Assembly: GCF_000739555.1 (NCBI RefSeq)
Contig: NZ_BBJN01000018.1
Span: 1-62,063 of the forward strand
Direction of reading: 5' to 3'
DNA: 62,063 nt
From: Halolamina rubra
GTDB lineage: Archaea > Halobacteriota > Halobacteria > Halobacteriales > Haloferacaceae
The number at the start of each line of letters is the position of its first letter. Position 1 is the first letter of the stretch. Positions 35,084 through 43,597 of this stretch are shown here, piece after piece. The position numbers and the translations under genes are program-made. The notes under the pieces are model-generated. The model was not told the DNA's origin and ran no database searches. It was given only the letters and a program-made list of their open reading frames with translations.

Positions 35084-36422
35084 CCGTGCGCATCGCTTCC
35101 GGGGCAGGGTTCTGGGGAGATTATCCCGATGCGACAGGCCGCCTGTTGGACCACGGCGAGTTTGACTACCTGCAGCTCGAATACCTCGCGGAGGTGACGA
35201 TGGGGATCCTCGCGCGACTGCAGGAGTCCGGCCGCCCGGGGTACGCGACGGATTTCGTCGACATCGTCGTCGAGGAGTACGTCGACGCCCTCCTCGACCG
35301 AGAGATCACCGTCGTGACGAACGCGGGCGGCGTCGCGCCGACGGCCTGTGCCGACCGCGTCCAGGAACTGGCAGCCGAGCGAGGGCACGACCCGACCATC
35401 GCGACCGTCACCGGTGAGGAAGTCACGGCGCAACTCGACGAACTCAGGGCGGATCCAGGCCTGCCCAACATCGAGACGGGAGCGGCCTTCCCCGAGAACG
35501 TCGAGCCGCAAGTCGCCGTTGCGTACGCCGGCGCGTTCCCCATCGCCGAGGCGTTGGACCGCGGCGCCGACATCGTCATTACGGGCCGCGTGGCGGACCC
35601 GGCACTGACGCTCGGGCCACTCCTCCACGAGTTCGAGTGGGAGGCGGACGATTACGACCGACTGGCGGCGGGCACTGTCGCAGGCCACCTCATCGAGTGC
35701 GGGACGCAGGTGACGGGCGGGAACTTCCTCGGTGACTGGCGAGAGCTCTCGTTTGGGAACCTCGGCTATCCGATCGCGGAAGTCGAGCCTCCGGGACGTT
35801 CACCGTGACGAAACCGCCGGATACCGGGGGCGCGGTAACAACCGAAACGGTCAGCGAACAGCTCGTCTACGAGATCGGCGACCCGTCGGCGTACCTGACG
35901 CCGGACGTCACGGCCGATTTTACCTCCGTGCGACTCGAGGATCTCGGCGACGACGCCGTCCGCGTCCACGGTGTCACGGGAACCGCGCCGCCGGAAGACT
36001 ACAAAGCGACGGTGCACTACCCGAACGGCTTCAAGCTCGCCGGAGAGCTGCTGTACTCGCGACCGGACGCCCTCGAGAAGGCCCGCCGAGCGGCGTCGAT
36101 CCTCGAAGACCGGATCGAGACGCTCGGCCTCGACGTCGAGGAGACGCACGCGGACTACATCGGCCACGACGGCGCACACGGGCCAGCGGCACCGGACCGC
36201 GAACCGTACAACGAGATCATGCTACGGTTCGCGGCCCGTGGCCCCTCGCGGGACGACCTGCGGCGGCTCGGCATGGAGTTCGCCCCGCTCTCGATGGCCG
36301 GCCCGCCGTCGGTTACTGGGCTGACTGACGGGGGGCGGCCGTCGCCGACGCCGATCATCGACACGTGGCCGACACTCGTCTCGCGGGACGCGATCCAGCC
36401 CGAGGTGACGGTTCATGAGTGA
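35080..36422 (+). pseudogene. atuA: AtuA-family acyclic terpene utilisation protein, frameshifted
   Basis: The first 242-codon frame (35080-35808) has the AtuA N-terminal domain: 'ASGAGFWGDYPDATGRLLDH', 'YLAEVTMGILARLQ', 'TNAGGVAPTACADRV' and 'ITGRVADPALTLGPLLHEF'. It ends abruptly in 'EVEPPGRSP'. The next frame (35805-36422) carries straight on: 'TVTKPPDTGGAVTTETVSEQ', 'VHGVTGTAPPEDYKAT' and a full C-terminal domain. The natural junction would read through near 35790-35800, where one base appears to be missing in a C/G-run. Together they make the normal length of about 445 residues. Role by homology: terpene or branched-acyl-CoA catabolism. It may be a true mutation, programmed, or sequencing error; the second frame has a GTG start overlapping by four bases. 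Confidence 0.82.
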
Positions 36423-36759
36423 CGACACGGACGACGAGGGAGTGCTGCTCGCCGACATCGCACACGGCCGCTCCGGCGACAAGGGGAACCGGCTGAACAT
36501 CGGCGTCGTCGCCGACGATCCGGACGCCTACGAGCGGCTCCGCGAGCAACTGACCGCGGCGTTCGTCGCCGAGCAGTTCGACGGCCTCGTCAACGGGTCG
36601 GTCACGCGCTACGAACTGCCGAACATCAACGCGCTGAACTTCCTCTGTGAGGACGCGCTCGACGGCGGCGGGCAGCACAGCCTTCGGTACGACACGCAGG
36701 GGAAGACGTACGCCGCAGCGCTACTCGAATGCCGACTCCCCCCGCGAGAGGTCGCATGA
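36415..36759 (+). CDS. AtuA-associated small protein
   Basis: 114 residues. The motif 'LADIAHGRSGDKGNRLNIGV' (10-29) is the signature of the small domain that follows or is fused to AtuA. Then come 'RYELPNINALNFLCEDALDG' and 'SLRYDTQGKTYAAALLE'. Start overlaps the AtuA stop by 8 bases and its own stop overlaps the next start as ATGA, so the four genes from 33815 to 37277 form one unit. Confidence 0.82.
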   Translation: MSDDTDDEGVLLADIAHGRSGDKGNRLNIGVVADDPDAYERLREQLTAAFVAEQFDGLVNGSVTRYELPNINALNFLCEDALDGGGQHSLRYDTQGKTYAAALLECRLPPREVA

Positions 36760-37277
36760 CTGACGCCGATAACGAACCCGAGCCGGCAGCCGACGTGGAC
36801 CCGGACGAGGACGTGGCCAGGCGGACTGTCGTGGTCACCGATCGAAACGGACAGCAGCGAATCTGGGCGACGGGCTGGTACCGTGTCCGACCCGAGACAT
36901 TCGTCCACCACGAGCTGTTCTTCGATCCCGACCAGATCAACTGCACGTACGCCGAGCAGTCGTTCAAGTCCTTTCTGCTGCGCCGCGACGGGCGTAACCG
37001 GGAGGCTGCTCGCATCGGGCGTGCGCTTCTCGACGAGCCGACCGACGAACTACTCGCTCACGAGCGAAGCTTCGCGATCTCGATCGAAGACGTCGAGGAG
37101 ATCCGGCTCCGGGCCGGCTCGCTCCTGTTCAAGCCGAAACTCGTCATCGCCACTGCCGACCGCGACGTCGAGTTCTACCACAAGGACCGCTCACAGGATA
37201 TGGGCTCGCTCGCGGACGCACTCCGGACGCAGTACGACGTCGACGTCGTCGAGTCGTCGCCGTCCATTCTCCCCTGA
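36756..37277 (+). CDS. Hypothetical protein, last gene of the HMG-CoA reductase/AtuA operon
   Basis: 173 residues from the ATG at 36756. Acidic N-terminal tail ('NEPEPAADVDPDEDV'), then 'WYRVRPETFVHHELFFDPDQ', 'SFKSFLLRRDGRNREAARI', 'EDVEEIRLRAGSLLFKPKLV' and 'DVEFYHKDRSQDMGSLADAL'. The alternating strands and last helix look like a PH-type fold, but I do not recognise the family. No membrane segment or signal. Coupled by ATGA to the AtuA-associated gene. Confidence 0.65.
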   Translation: MTDADNEPEPAADVDPDEDVARRTVVVTDRNGQQRIWATGWYRVRPETFVHHELFFDPDQINCTYAEQSFKSFLLRRDGRNREAARIGRALLDEPTDELLAHERSFAISIEDVEEIRLRAGSLLFKPKLVIATADRDVEFYHKDRSQDMGSLADALRTQYDVDVVESSPSILP

Positions 37278-37359
37278 CGAGCGCCCGAGCTGGTGTCGAA
37301 CCCGCTTTCGACGGTCGAAAAAGATCGACTGCGACCTGAGGTCGCGGAGTCGAGCGTGC

Positions 37360-38841
37360 CTAGACGGACACCACCTTGCGGATGTCCTCAGTGATCGCGT
37401 CGCGCGCGTGTGAGTCAGTTACGAAGCTCACCGCGATGAGGGTGATGCTCGCCAGCACGAGCGTGAACGCGCCGATGACGATGCTGTTGGGCAGCGAGAA
37501 GCCGTAGAACTCGCCGGCGATAGCGAGCCCCAGGTTGGAGCCGAGCGCCACCACGGCGGAGGCGATGGCGCCCTCGCGGGACGCACCGTCCCAGTTCAGG
37601 CCGATGCCCAGCAGCGGGACGAGCGCGCTCGCGAACAGCGCCCAGCCGACGACGCCGAGCAGGCCGACGAGGATCTCCGCGTAGTACGCGAGTCCGAGCG
37701 ATCCGACGATGATGACGGCGCTCCCGATGCGGTGGGCCCACAGCTCCTGGCTGTCCGAGGTGTACTCGATGCCGAGGCCGACCGGGATGTCACGCGCGAG
37801 GTTCGCCGCACCGATGTTGATGAACGCGTCGCTGGTGCTCATGATGGCGCCGAGCGCCGCGGCGAACACGATCCCTGCCAGCAGCGGTGAGACGAACTCG
37901 GTCAGGAAGAACGGCGCCGCGTTGTCGGGGTTTGACAGCGCGTCCAGCGCGCCCGTCTCGACGCTGGCGCGGACGCCGATGCCGATACCGAGCATCATCA
38001 GCGACGCCGCGAAGTACGACAGCGCCGCGATGGGCGCGCCCCACTTGAGGAGTTTCACGTCACGCACCATGTACAGCTTGTGCGCCATGTGAGGCTGGCC
38101 GGAGTTGCCGATCGTGAACAGGAAGTACCAGCACAGCGCCAGCATCACGGGGAAACTCCCGAACGCCCCCGCGAACGTCGGGTCGTTGACGGCGATGTCA
38201 CGGCTCATCTGGCCGAGGCCGCCACCCCAGTCGAGGGCGATGAAGAACACGAGGATGCTCCCGGCGACCATCACGCCGCCCTGGATGAGGTCAGTCATCA
38301 CGCCGGCGATCATCCCGCCACCGACGGTGTAGATCGCGATGATCGCGGTCGCGATGAGCACCGCCGTGAGCTGGGTCGTCCCGAGAATTTCGCCAAGCAC
38401 GAACCCCATCGCCTTCAGCTGGACGGCGAGATACGAGATGACGCCCAGTAGCACCGAGACTGCGGTGAGGACGCGCACCGTATCGCTGTTGTAGCGGGCG
38501 TAGACGGCGTCGGGAATCGTGAGGATGTCACGCACTTCGGCCAACAGCCGCATCTTCTTCCCGAGCACGAACCACGAGATCGGGAACGCGAGCGGGGCGA
38601 CGATCGCGATCCAGAGGAAGGCGTACCCCCCTGAGTAGAACAGCCCCGGGCCGCCGATGAACCCGAACCCGCTCATGATCGACGCGAACGCCGAGAACGC
38701 GACCGCCCACGTGCCGAACCGCTTGCCGCTGATGAGGAAGTCCGAGGTGCTCTTCGTCTCCGCCGTCCCCCAGACGCCGATAGCGAGGACGGCCAAGAGA
38801 TACAGGACGGTGATGCCGACGATGAGTGGGTCAAGCGCCAT
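37360..38841 (-). CDS. Sodium:solute symporter (SSS family)
   Basis: 493 residues with about 13 membrane helices. SSS-family features: 'TKSTSDFLISGKRFGTWAVA', the substrate/sodium region 'FSAFASIMSGFGFIGGPGLF', 'GGGMIAGVMTDLIQGGVMV' and 'ALGAIMSTSDAFINIGAANL'. Typically imports organic acids, amino acids or pantothenate with sodium. The partner small membrane gene overlaps it by one base, as in pairs where a short subunit precedes the carrier. It converges on the HMG-CoA reductase/AtuA operon, so its substrate could be an acid fed to that route; that is only suggested by proximity. Confidence 0.88.
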   Translation of the reverse strand: MALDPLIVGITVLYLLAVLAIGVWGTAETKSTSDFLISGKRFGTWAVAFSAFASIMSGFGFIGGPGLFYSGGYAFLWIAIVAPLAFPISWFVLGKKMRLLAEVRDILTIPDAVYARYNSDTVRVLTAVSVLLGVISYLAVQLKAMGFVLGEILGTTQLTAVLIATAIIAIYTVGGGMIAGVMTDLIQGGVMVAGSILVFFIALDWGGGLGQMSRDIAVNDPTFAGAFGSFPVMLALCWYFLFTIGNSGQPHMAHKLYMVRDVKLLKWGAPIAALSYFAASLMMLGIGIGVRASVETGALDALSNPDNAAPFFLTEFVSPLLAGIVFAAALGAIMSTSDAFINIGAANLARDIPVGLGIEYTSDSQELWAHRIGSAVIIVGSLGLAYYAEILVGLLGVVGWALFASALVPLLGIGLNWDGASREGAIASAVVALGSNLGLAIAGEFYGFSLPNSIVIGAFTLVLASITLIAVSFVTDSHARDAITEDIRKVVSV

Positions 38842-39314
38842 CAGTCGTCACCTCCAGTTGCCCCGGGGGCTTCCCGTCGTTCCATTTCGCGGAACTCGGC
38901 AGCCTCGTTCGAGTCCCAGATGTACTCTTCGAACAGGTACGGGTACGCGAACATCATGTACAGCGCTGGCGGCATCCAGAGGCCGTACACGAGCACCGCC
39001 GTCGCACGGGGCAGGCCGAGCCAGTACACCGGGTCCGTGTACGTCGGGTTCTGGAAGTGGAAGTACCAGAGTGCGGCGAACAGGACGCCGAGAAGAGCGA
39101 CGAGCCCGCCTGTCAACTTCAGGAACGGCTGCGCGTCGACGTCGCTAGCCTGGCCGCGTGTCCCGATCAGAACGTACAGGCCGAAGAAGGCGATAATCGT
39201 GTAGGAGAACAGGATCTGCCCGATCTGCCCTCCTGTGAGCATCGCCCCCAACATCACGATCAATACCCCGAGCGCGAGCGCAATCAACCGATCTTTCGTG
39301 TTGGTGATTGCCAT
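38841..39314 (-). CDS. Small membrane protein paired with the symporter
   Basis: 157 residues from the ATG at 39314, chosen because a TATA-like stretch (39344-39353) lies about 30 bases upstream; the frame extends to 39557 but that part translates the promoter. Four hydrophobic segments: 'LIALALGVLIVMLGAMLTGG', 'ILFSYTIIAFFGLYVLIGT', 'LTGGLVALLGVLFAALWYF' and 'VLVYGLWMPPALYMMFAYPY'. The C-terminus is charged. Probably an accessory subunit of the symporter; family not recognised. Confidence 0.7.
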   Translation of the reverse strand: MAITNTKDRLIALALGVLIVMLGAMLTGGQIGQILFSYTIIAFFGLYVLIGTRGQASDVDAQPFLKLTGGLVALLGVLFAALWYFHFQNPTYTDPVYWLGLPRATAVLVYGLWMPPALYMMFAYPYLFEEYIWDSNEAAEFREMERREAPGATGGDD

Positions 39315-39343
39315 GATACGAGCTAGCAACATTATCAGAGGTA

Positions 39344-39353
39344 CATAAATATA
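39344..39353 (-). promoter_or_regulatory. TATA-like box for the symporter operon
   Basis: The minus strand has TTATATTTAT about 30 bases before the ATG at 39314 in otherwise GC-rich DNA, fitting a short-leader transcript. Confidence 0.5.
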
Positions 39354-39423
39354 ACCATAATACAAGAGGGATTCCGTCATAGAAGGTTCAAAGGCTATAC
39401 GCCGCGGTTTCAGCTGGCTACAA

Positions 39424-39672
39424 TCAGGAAACCAAATAAGTAGTAACCCGTCTCTCGTCGAACGCCACGACGAACATTTCGTCGACAATACCCCCAACGA
39501 CTTCGATCGGCACCTCAAAACGCCCGAGGGGCGAGCGGTCTCGCCATGGTCGGACACACAGCTCAGGTTGCTCCAACCGGTCTACGACGCCCAGCAACTG
39601 CGGGATGACCCGCTGGGGTGCTGACGCTGTCGATGGCACCGCTTCTGTTACCCTATCCGCCGTCTGATTCAC
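39424..39672 (-). CDS. Small hypothetical protein downstream of copB
   Basis: 82 residues, 'MNQTADRVTEAVPSTASAPQ' to 'VVAFDERRVTTYLVS', starting 35 bases after the Cu-ATPase stop on the same strand. The C-terminal 'RFEVPIEVVGGIVDEMFVVAF' looks like a folded beta-rich domain, while the N-terminus is low complexity. No family recognised; codon use is haloarchaeal. Could be a copper-linked accessory or a chance frame. Confidence 0.45.
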   Translation of the reverse strand: MNQTADRVTEAVPSTASAPQRVIPQLLGVVDRLEQPELCVRPWRDRSPLGRFEVPIEVVGGIVDEMFVVAFDERRVTTYLVS

Positions 39673-39707
39673 GGTGCCTCCGTCGACGTGGCTAGCTCCC
39701 GGACGGG

Positions 39708-41903
39708 TCAGTCTGCAGATTCGGCCGTCGTCGATAATGCGGTTCCCGACATCTCGAGGATTGACAGATCGACGCGCCGAAGCAGTTGCGCATTGATCGC
39801 CACGATCACCGTACTCAGCGACATCAGCAGCGCACCAACAGCGGGCGAGAGCAGGATTCCGATCGGCGCCAACACACCGGCTGCGAGCGGGAGCGCGAAC
39901 ACGTTGTAGCCGGCCGCCCAGACGATGTTCTCCTGCATCTTCCGGTAGCTGGCCTTGCTCAGCTTCACCAGCCGAACCACGTCCAATGGGTTGTTCTGAA
40001 CGAGGATCACGTCGGCCGACTGGACGGCCACGTCGGTCCCACTCCCGATGGCGATACCCACGTCGGCCCGCGTCAGCGCCGGCGCGTCGTTGACGCCGTC
40101 GCCGACCATCCCCACGAGCTTCCCCTGGTCCTGGAGCTCCTGCACTTTCTTGTCCTTGTCCTCGGGGAGGACCTCCGCGAACACCGTGTCGATGCCCAGT
40201 TCGTCGGCGACGGCGTCGGCGACGTCCCGTGAGTCGCCGGTCAGCATCGCCACCTCGATACCCAGATCGTGCAGGGCGTCGACGACGCGGAAACTCTCCT
40301 CGCGGATCACGTCGGCCATCGCGAACGCGGCAACGAGTTCTCCCTCTTGGCTCGCGGCTTCGCCGCTCGTACTGTTCGAGGCCCCGTTTCGCTCGCCCTC
40401 GCGAACCAGATACACGACCGTCTGGGCGTTCTCGCCGGCGTCGTCGGCGAATCGCTGGAGGTGATCGGGAACCGCGCTATCGAGTTGGGTCAACAGGTTC
40501 GGCCCGCCGACGTACACCTCGTCCCCCTCGACGGTCGCTCGGACGCCCCGCCCCTTGATCGCCTCGAACCCGGACGCCTCAGGCGGGGTGAGCCCCCGCT
40601 CGTCGGCGGCTTCGCGGATCGCTCGCGCGATCATGTGTTCGGAGTCGCTCTCGACGGCCGCTGCGAGCGCGAGTGCCTCGTCGGCGTCGACGCCGTCGAC
40701 GGTCGCCATGTCGACGATGCCGTGCTCGCCCTCCGTGAGCGTCCCCGTCTTGTCGAAGATGATCGCGTCGAGGTTCCGGGCCTCCTCCATCGCGATCCGG
40801 TCGCGGACGAGCATCCCGTTCTGCGCGGCGAGTGACGTGTTGATCGCGACGACCAGCGGGATAGCGAGGCCGAGCGCGTGCGGGCAGGCGATGACGAGCA
40901 CGGTGACGACGCGCTCGATCACCGTCGCGTTGAACGAGACGGCGATCGTCCACGCGATGGCTGTCACGACGGCCGCCCCGACGGCGACGTAGAACAGCCA
41001 GCCGGCCGCCCGGTCGGCCAGCACCTGCGTCTTCGACTTGCTCTGCTGGGCTTCCTCGACCAGCCGCATGATGCCCGCGAGCGTCGTCTCCTCGCCTGTC
41101 GCCCCGACGCGGACACGGAGGCTCCCGTCACCGTTGATCGTGCCGCCGATGACGTCGTCGCCGGGCTCTTTCGAGACGGGTTTCGACTCGCCAGTGATCA
41201 TCGACTCCTCGACGGCCGAATCCCCCTCTTCGACGGTCCCGTCGGCGGGGACACTCGCGCCCGGTCGCACGAGCACGAGATCCCCCTCGGCGAGGTCACT
41301 GACCGGGACTTCCTCCGTCTCGCCGTCGTCCCGAATACGCTCGGCGGTGTCGGGCATCAGCTTCGCCAACTCGTCAACGGCGCTGGAGGCACGGCGCACC
41401 GACCGCATCTCGATCCAGTGGCCGAGCAGCATGATGTCGATCAGCGTGACGAGCTCCCAGAAGAACGCCGACTGCTCGGGGAAGACGACGGTGGCGAGGC
41501 TGTAGACGAACGCGACGGTGATCGCCATCGAGATGAGCGTCATCATCCCCGGTGACCGGTCTTTCAACTCCGGAACGGCCATCTGGAGGAACGGCACCCC
41601 ACCGTAGGCGAAGACGACGACGGCGAACACGGGGTTGATCCACTCACTCCCCGGGAACATGGGGACGGAGAAGCCGAACCAGTCCTGCAGCGCTTCGCTG
41701 TAGAGGAGGACGGGGATCGAGAGGACTGTCGAGACGAAGAATCGCCGACGGAACATCTGCTCGTGGCCTTCGTGCATGTTGCCGTTGTCCTCGTGGCCGT
41801 CGTGGCTGCCGTGTCCCTCGTGTTCTCCGTGGCCACTATCCGCAGCCTCATCGTGATCCGTATGGTCAGCCCCGTTGGCCTGCCTGTCCGACTCGTCATC
41901 CAT
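39708..41903 (-). CDS. copB: CopB-type heavy-metal P1B-ATPase
   Basis: 731 residues from the ATG at 41903. A His/Asp/Gly-rich metal-binding tail (about residues 10-48: '[19 protein letters not shown]') replaces the CxxC domains of CopA. P-type ATPase motifs: TGES (239-242, actuator), '[10 protein letters not shown]' (342-351, the CPH transmembrane metal site of the P1B-3/CopB group), 'DKTGTLTEG' (phosphorylated Asp386; numbering from the ATG at 41909), and '[10 protein letters not shown]' near the C-terminus. Exports Cu(I)/Cu(II) or Ag(I) using ATP. It is divergent from a SatD gene across a region with repeated GTTCGG dyads that probably control it. Confidence 0.93.
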   Translation of the reverse strand: MDDESDRQANGADHTDHDEAADSGHGEHEGHGSHDGHEDNGNMHEGHEQMFRRRFFVSTVLSIPVLLYSEALQDWFGFSVPMFPGSEWINPVFAVVVFAYGGVPFLQMAVPELKDRSPGMMTLISMAITVAFVYSLATVVFPEQSAFFWELVTLIDIMLLGHWIEMRSVRRASSAVDELAKLMPDTAERIRDDGETEEVPVSDLAEGDLVLVRPGASVPADGTVEEGDSAVEESMITGESKPVSKEPGDDVIGGTINGDGSLRVRVGATGEETTLAGIMRLVEEAQQSKSKTQVLADRAAGWLFYVAVGAAVVTAIAWTIAVSFNATVIERVVTVLVIACPHALGLAIPLVVAINTSLAAQNGMLVRDRIAMEEARNLDAIIFDKTGTLTEGEHGIVDMATVDGVDADEALALAAAVESDSEHMIARAIREAADERGLTPPEASGFEAIKGRGVRATVEGDEVYVGGPNLLTQLDSAVPDHLQRFADDAGENAQTVVYLVREGERNGASNSTSGEAASQEGELVAAFAMADVIREESFRVVDALHDLGIEVAMLTGDSRDVADAVADELGIDTVFAEVLPEDKDKKVQELQDQGKLVGMVGDGVNDAPALTRADVGIAIGSGTDVAVQSADVILVQNNPLDVVRLVKLSKASYRKMQENIVWAAGYNVFALPLAAGVLAPIGILLSPAVGALLMSLSTVIVAINAQLLRRVDLSILEMSGTALSTTAESAD

Positions 41904-42001
41904 TAGCAAGCAATTGACACCGGGAGCGCTTCAAGATGGAGGCAACTGCGGTTCGGGACTTGGCCGTGAGTAGTTCGTCATCACCGTCGAACTCGAACCC
42001 T

Positions 42002-42021
42002 GTTCGGTCTATCAACCGAAC
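42002..42021. promoter_or_regulatory. Operator-like dyad GTTCGGT-N6-ACCGAAC
   Basis: Perfect 7-bp arms at 42002-42008 and 42015-42021 between divergent copB and satD. The same half-site recurs several times in this 195-bp gap. Confidence 0.55.
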
Positions 42022-42062
42022 TCCCCACCGGCCACAATCTTGATACTGGTTCGCCGAAAAAA

Positions 42063-42083
42063 CCGAACTCAACCCCAGTTCGG
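42063..42083. promoter_or_regulatory. Operator-like dyad CCGAACT-N7-AGTTCGG
   Basis: Perfect 7-bp arms at 42063-42069 and 42077-42083, 17 bases before the satD ATG and 42 bases from the first dyad. Arms share the CCGAAC core with that dyad, in the same region. Confidence 0.55.
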
Positions 42084-42099
42084 CACCGGGGGCGAACAC

Positions 42100-42765
42100 A
42101 TGACCGAGAACCCCGACGACACCGAGTACGTGGCCGTCATCGGCGACATCCGCGGCTCTCGGGAGTTGACCGACCGGAGCGAGGCACAGCAGGAGTTCAA
42201 ACAGGTCGTGAACTCCCTCAACGACGACCTCCCGGAGGAGGCCATCGCCTCACAGTTCACCGTCACGACGGGCGACGAGTTCCAGGTCCTCCTGACCGAC
42301 GCGGCCGTCGCCGTCGACGCCGTGGTCTCGGTCAGCGACCGGTTCCACCCGGCCAAGCTCCGGTTCGGGATCGGGCTGGGCGAACTGGACACGGAGCTCA
42401 ACCCGGAGCAGGCGATCGGGATGGACGGCCCGTGCTTCCACAGAGCCCGCGCGGCGATCAACGACGCCGAGTCCGAGGAGGCGTGGGTCCGCGTCGGCGG
42501 CTGGTCGGGCGCCCGCGATAGCCACGTCAACGCGATGTTCGACGTGGTCCAGTGCCTCCGTGAGGACTGGACGGATCGACAGGCCCAGTTCGCTCGGGCC
42601 CTCGCGGAGGAGGGAACCCAGAAGGGCGTCGCCGAGCGGTACGACGTCGCGAAGTCGACCGTCAGCGAGTCTCTCAGCGCCGGGCACGTCCACGAGGTCC
42701 GCACCGCCGAGGCATCGCTGGGCGAGCTGTTACAGACAACCCGGTCCGGAGGTGAGTCAGCATGA
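42100..42765 (+). CDS. SatD-family protein with C-terminal HTH
   Basis: 221 residues from the ATG at 42100. Begins 'EYVAVIGDIRGSRELTDRSE', the SatD signature (aspartate and SR next to a nucleotide-like pocket), then 'QFTVTTGDEFQVLL' and 'RFGIGLGELDTELN'. The C-terminus is a helix-turn-helix ('GVAERYDVAKSTVSESLSAG'), so it may bind DNA. It overlaps the DUF3307 gene by ATGA, an association also seen in bacteria where SatD was first noted in acid-stress loci; molecular role unknown. Confidence 0.8.
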   Translation: MTENPDDTEYVAVIGDIRGSRELTDRSEAQQEFKQVVNSLNDDLPEEAIASQFTVTTGDEFQVLLTDAAVAVDAVVSVSDRFHPAKLRFGIGLGELDTELNPEQAIGMDGPCFHRARAAINDAESEEAWVRVGGWSGARDSHVNAMFDVVQCLREDWTDRQAQFARALAEEGTQKGVAERYDVAKSTVSESLSAGHVHEVRTAEASLGELLQTTRSGGESA

Positions 42766-43520
42766 GCGGGTGGTTGACCGGGCTCGGCCCCGCGGGAACC
42801 GCCCTCGCGCTACTCCTTCTGGGGCACGTCCTCGGCGACTTCGCCTTCCAGACGGACGAACTCGCGGCGGCCAAGCACCGAGTCCGGCCGCTGCTCACCC
42901 ACGTCGGCATCGTCTTCGTCGTCCACGTGGTCGCCTTCCTCCCCCTCTTGACGACTCGCTCGGCGCTCACCGTCGTCGCGATCGGCGTCCTGCACCTCCC
43001 CATCGACGCCGTCTCGGCACGGCTCCGACAGCAAACGGGGAGTTCGGCGCGGCTGTTCCTCGCCGACCAGGTGGCCCACCTGCTCGTCATCCTCGGTGCG
43101 TGGACCTTGGTCGATCCCGGGGCGTGGACGCTCACGCCGGTGCTGGCTGGCGTCGGTGGGCTGGCCACACTCCCCTGGGCGCAGGTGACCACCGGGGCGG
43201 TGTACCTCGCGGCGTTCGTGTTCGCCCACGACGGCGGGAACGCCATCGTCCGGGGCGTGCTCCCGGATCCGGACCCGGCGCCCAACTCGGAGGACGAACT
43301 GGAGGCGGGGTCGCTCATCGGGAGCCTCGAGCGGTGGGTCATCCTCTTCCTCGGCGTGGCTGGCCTCTGGGGGTCGGTCGGACTCGTCGTGGCGGCGAAG
43401 TCGATCGCGCGGTTCGAGGAACTCAAGCAGCAGGCGTTCGCGGAGTACTTCCTCGTCGGCACGCTCTCGAGCGTGCTCGTGGCCATCGCGTTGGCCGGCG
43501 CCGTGTCGGTGCTGGTCTGA
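42762..43520 (+). CDS. DUF3307-family membrane protein
   Basis: 252 residues with about six hydrophobic segments. The first ones carry the DUF3307 pattern 'LLLLGHVLGDFAFQTDELA', 'KHRVRPLLTHVGIVFVVHVV' and 'VLHLPIDAVSARLRQQTG' plus 'LFLADQVAHLLVIL', with conserved Asp/His in membrane segments. Function unknown. Translationally coupled to SatD, so the pair probably act together. Confidence 0.82.
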   Translation: MSGWLTGLGPAGTALALLLLGHVLGDFAFQTDELAAAKHRVRPLLTHVGIVFVVHVVAFLPLLTTRSALTVVAIGVLHLPIDAVSARLRQQTGSSARLFLADQVAHLLVILGAWTLVDPGAWTLTPVLAGVGGLATLPWAQVTTGAVYLAAFVFAHDGGNAIVRGVLPDPDPAPNSEDELEAGSLIGSLERWVILFLGVAGLWGSVGLVVAAKSIARFEELKQQAFAEYFLVGTLSSVLVAIALAGAVSVLV

Positions 43521-43597
43521 GGCGGCAGCCTGCGCCGCCTCCCACCCAGTGAGACCCCGGGGCCGGTTTTAAGCGCCGACGGTGCGACGCTATCGAC

